Assembly: GCF_000346465.2 (NCBI RefSeq)
Contig: NC_034016.1
Location: 5,694,726-5,758,725, forward strand
DNA length: 64,000 bases
Source of the DNA: Prunus persica
Taxonomy: Eukaryota; Streptophyta; Magnoliopsida; Rosales; Rosaceae
Direction: 5' to 3'
Shown here: piece after piece, positions 60,767-64,000 of the stretch
Layout of the letters: each line of letters starts with the position of its first letter
Position numbering within the stretch: the stretch's first letter is position 1
The notes under the pieces: model-generated
Databases searched by the model: none
Seen by the model: only the letters and a program-made list of their open reading frames with translations
What the model was told of the DNA's origin: nothing
Position numbers and translations under genes: made by a program

Positions 60767-61638
60767 GTTGTATTGCTTGTCTATTATTTAATTAGTTATA
60801 TTGCTTGTGTTTTATTTAATTAGTTGTATTGCTCGTTTTTATTTAATTGGTTAAATGATGAAATTTGATATGAGAATTTTATAACAAAGATGGATACATG
60901 GCAACCGAAAATCTTATCTGAAAATTTTATTCAAAATATGAGATGTGAATTTTATAATAAATGTTGATACGTGGCAACCGAAAATCTTATCCAAATTAAT
61001 CGCTTAAAGTAAAAAAAAAAAAAAAAATAAAGTAAATAGTATTTGTCATTTGCCATGACATTGGGTGGAAACACAATAAGCCTTTTGCAAGGGCTGACGC
61101 TATTCACGTAAATAGTAACATCCCTTACCTCCCCTTGCAGTTTCTGTTTCATCCATTACAATTTCTTTTTCATAATGCAGGTAATTAAAGCATTATATTG
61201 AACTAAAGTATGCAAAACTTGTAGACATTAATCGAACTACAAGAAACATGAAGTAGAAATTTCATATCTCCCATGGTGCTACGCTTTTCATGCAGGAAGA
61301 CCAAAAATTACATGACAAAACCTATGAACAAACAACCTAAACAAATCAATTACAATATACACTTAAATCAGCTAGAGGTATGCAATTTATGACATGTTCT
61401 ATTTTTCTGCATTGCAAATCAATCAAAATATGTTTTTCCACAATCAGCAGCCATCAAAATCAATCAAAATATAAACTATAGTTCAACACATACAAATCAA
61501 TCAAAATATTTTTCTTCACAATCCAATAAAATCAATATTCATTTAGTAATTGGATCGGGTTCTATGAAACTTATAAAGCTTGTTTTTCCAAGAGACATTG
61601 GATATGAGGAATATGTTTTATGTACAATGGTAAATAGA
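60767..61638. other. Intergenic, no gene seen
   Basis: AT-rich. 'attttataa.aa.g.tgatac.tggcaaccgaaaatcttatc' occurs twice (about 60877-60920 and 60951-60992) as a 74-bp imperfect repeat. Text near 61085-61130 ('gctgacgctattcacgtaaa') resembles the right part of the Harbinger element. Confidence 0.4.
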
Positions 61639-62270
61639 TCAAAACCTGTCACGGTACGGTGTTCCATATACAATAAGGTATGGTACAGTTCTCACAATAG
61701 TGTCGATTGGTATTGCAAAGTTAACACCAGATGATGCTCCTGTCCCTGCAAAATATACAGAGAGAATATAAGCATTTAAAAGCCTTAACTTACTTAGCTT
61801 CATGAAAAGGTTTGAAGCTTTGACTACGTTTTATAGTTCGGAGATGTTTTGCTGGTTAAATATTTTGTTAGGTTCCAAGTTCCAGCCTTCTGACTAGGGT
61901 AATAGAACTTGGGATTCAAAATCTCTACCTAGTGTGGTGCTGCCAACTAGTTTAGAGCTCATTTGAGGAACACTTGATAATACAAATGAAAGAGCATGCT
62001 TTACCTTTGCGAGTGAAAGTTGTTGTGCTAACTCCAATAATATGACCATATGAATCAATCAACGGCCCACCTGAGTTCCTTGCAGAAATTCTAACATACA
62101 TAAAGCTGAAAACTTTGACATTACAAGAAAATGAGTGAAAGTTTATGCAAAGGCTAGAAGATTATGCAAATTGAAAATGTTACTAGCGTTAATGGCAGTG
62201 TATGTTTGAATAGCACCTCTAATGGCCTTTCCATCTGGTGAGGGTATCTCCCTTCCCAATCACTGACCAC
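61639..62270 (-). pseudogene. DEG5: 3' fragment of chloroplast protease DEG5
   Basis: Three minus-strand exon remnants: 62270-62184 (GREIPSPDGKAIRGAIQT, TAINA), about 62079-62005 (NSGGPLIDSYGHIIGVSTT, TFTRK) and 61745-61639 (GTGASSGVNFAIPIDTIVR, TVPYLIVYGTPYRDRF, stop). They match the end of the protease domain of DEG5, a thylakoid-lumen serine protease working with DEG8 in photosystem II repair. The N-terminal part, with the His and Asp of the catalytic triad, is absent. Lesions: a one-base deletion early in the first remnant (about 62259), the acceptor before NSGG changed from CAG to CAA, and the Gly of GNSGG replaced. So it is a truncated, decayed copy. Confidence 0.8.
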
Positions 62271-62421
62271 CTGCAATATCCAAAGTACCCATTAGACCAT
62301 AACACATTCGACAAAGAAACTAAGATCTATTATTTTAATTTTATTTTATATAGTAATCTTAGGAAAGGAAACTAGTTAAATGTAAACCATCTAAGGAAAT
62401 ATAATTCGGAATTGATCAAAC

Positions 62422-62423
<2 letters not shown>

Positions 62424-62482
<59 letters not shown>
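62424..62482. repeat. (AG)29 microsatellite
   Basis: Almost 60 bases of uninterrupted AG/GA. The ORF at 62412-62684 is an artefact of it. Confidence 0.95.
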
Positions 62483-62484
<2 letters not shown>

Positions 62485-62923
62485 TGATGGGAGGTGAGCT
62501 AGTGGGTCATCAGGCGAGGATGAGGTGGTTGAGTGGGTTTATGATGAAGGAGAGAGTTGTGGTGGTGGGGTGGGTCGAAGAGTATGGGTGTTTTCCTCTT
62601 TTCGGCCGGGTAGGCCGATTGAAGGAGTTTTTGGTTCTTCTTCTTTTGAGTACGGAGCGTGCCACCACCAAGCCTCGAATTTGAGCTTGAATGGAATGTG
62701 AGTAGATGGATATGTTGCGTCCGAGATCTGACTTTAATCAAACGATTGTTCGGCCGAGCAAGGAACCTCCTCACGACCTAGGTTCTTTCACTACCTTGGG
62801 TTCAAGGCTTTATGTGAGCGACCAAATGATGTGGAATGGATGGAGATGTAGATTGAAGATGAAATGTAATGGAATGAAGAACACGTGCGTAAAGTAAAAT
62901 GTGCTTGAATTTAAATATAATTG

Positions 62924-63133
62924 AAAGACGAGTGCGGAAAGTAAAGTACGTAAAATAAATATTTTAAAGACGAGTGCGTAATTTAAAGTGCGTAAAATAA
63001 AGAATGTAAAGACAAGTACGTAATGTAAATTCGGTAAATTAAATAATATAAAGACGAGTACGTAATGTAAATTGCATAAATTAAATAATTGAAATGCGAG
63101 TGCGTAAAGTAAAGGGCGGAAAGTAAACTAGAT
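62924..63133. repeat. 42-bp tandem repeat, five copies
   Basis: Starts at 62924, 62966, 63008, 63050 and 63092, each beginning 'aaa(g/t)(a/g)c(g/a)agt(g/a)cg'. Spacing is exactly 42 bp. Copies are about 80% alike, and the unit holds a 'gtgcgtaaa'-type motif twice. Confidence 0.95.
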
Positions 63134-63649
63134 TACTAAGAACAGTAAAGACAACGTGAATTGAAATTATTGTAATTAAAATAGAATTGAAAAACAAGAA
63201 CAAGAACAAGAACGTAAAGGCATAATTGAAATCTACGGAAACAAGAGCGGAAAAAATAAGAACAGACTATGACTACATTATGCTACTCCTAGGATAGAAA
63301 TTGAAGAGAATGTAAAATGACAAGTTGTGTGTTGTGTCGGGGGGGCCTTTCTCTCTTCCATAAGCTTGGTATTTATAGGGGCTTTGGTGCATCTCAATTT
63401 GGTCAGTCGTCAATTGGCCTTCAAATCAATCATAATTGCTCCAGAATATCTTCAATCCCTTGTCTCATGCGTGTGATTTAATGTGAATAATAATATTTGA
63501 TTTGATTTTCCTTCCATCTTGAGCTCTTTTACAATAGCTTCAGTTGACCATCAAGCTGGTGTAATTCCTTCCATATTTGAATTGTAACATATGAAAAAAT
63601 CCTCCTACGGATTATCTCTCTCCTTATTTAAGCATTGACTGACTTTATG

Positions 63650-63793
63650 TATTCGGCCGCTTTTAGTCTTCCAGCCATATTTACATTTTCGGCCGCATAT
63701 AGGCTTTCGACCACTTTTATGCTCTCGGCCATATTGATGTGTTCGGCCACATTGGTGTATTCCACCACATGTAGATATTCTACTACATTTATG
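63650..63793. repeat. 18-bp tandem repeat, eight copies
   Basis: Units at 63650, 63668, 63686, 63704, 63722, 63740, 63758 and 63776 follow the pattern TNTTCGGCCACATNTANG. The spacing is exactly 18 bp throughout with no insertions or deletions; the CGGCC core weakens toward the right. In one frame it would give a Ser-Ala-Thr-rich hexapeptide repeat, probably by chance. Confidence 0.9.
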
Positions 63794-64000
63794 ACTTTGG
63801 GCTTCTATCCGACCTTATTGATTAGGCCCACTGAAATATAGTTTGGGGTCACTATTAGTTTAATTGTCAGATCTTGGGCCTGACCCGGTGGAGGATCAAA
63901 GAAATCGTAGGGGCCGGGGGGGGAGGGTGGTGCTGGTTCGGTATGTCATGATCTAGTTTTCCTTTTTCTTCAATTTTGTCCCAAAAAATAATATTTTATT
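63794..64000. other. Window end, no gene seen
   Basis: Contains a G-rich run (63911-63931). The sequence stops in AT-rich DNA. Confidence 0.5.

Larger units (their letters stand above)
62540..63900 (-). mobile_element. LTR-like repeat, related to 23440-24330
   Basis: Shares the blocks noted for 23440-24330 ('ggccgggtaggccgattg', 'tttggttcttcttcttttga', 'gtgccaccaccaagc', 'gagcaaggaac', 'taggttctttcact'). Read leftward, a CTATAAATACC motif at about 63369-63379 would be the promoter and the related text its downstream part. It contains the 42-bp and 18-bp arrays below. Ends were not found. Confidence 0.5.

Noticed and set aside
62412..62684. 90-aa ORF
   Set aside because: Begins with an Arg-Glu run made by the AG microsatellite.

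Overview
This window is nuclear DNA of a flowering plant. The genes carry many GT-AG introns, the codon use and proteins are dicot-like, and AT-rich intergenic DNA is packed with plant transposon families. The proteins and repeats look most like a woody rosid, probably Rosaceae, but that is an impression from sequence alone. There is no sign of bacterial, viral or organellar origin.

Four protein-coding genes look intact. (1) A MATE-type efflux transporter of the DTX48-51 type lies on + at 8679-11784 (3 exons, 505 aa). (2) A single-exon PORR-domain organelle RNA-binding protein lies on - at 16730-18580 (616 aa) with an unusual acidic and repetitive C-terminal tail. (3) A tyrosine-specific protein phosphatase, PTP1, lies on + at 35987-41093 (9 exons, 336 aa). 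(4) A PSK SIMULATOR-type protein, PSI1-like, lies on + at 49414-59029 (12 coding exons, 652 aa). They are independently transcribed and share no obvious pathway. I built the exon models by hand; all splice sites are GT-AG and the reading phase is kept throughout.

Broken gene copies are common: a PPR fragment inside a terminal-inverted-repeat element (20.6-21.5 kb), two F-box remnants in a threefold tandem duplication (25.5-28.6 kb), and the 3' end of the chloroplast protease gene DEG5 (61.6-62.3 kb).

The rest is mostly transposon-derived. There is a solo LTR with a 5-bp target duplication (13.9-15.3 kb), a copia remnant whose LTR holds a 754-bp Mutator-like MITE with a 9-bp target duplication (44.9-46.1 kb), and a 918-bp Mutator-like element with a 9-bp duplication inside a Helitron-like cluster (18.8-20.5 kb). 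hAT-like and PIF/Harbinger-like MITEs, PIF/Harbinger ORF1 and transposase remnants, LINE ORF1 and reverse transcriptase fragments, a tRNA-derived SINE and several unusual tandem repeats (95-bp, 42-bp, 18-bp units) make up much of the remainder.

I found no CRISPR array, rRNA, functional tRNA or biosynthetic cluster. The most interesting items are structural: gene-fragment capture, nested insertions and hairpin-bearing tandem arrays.
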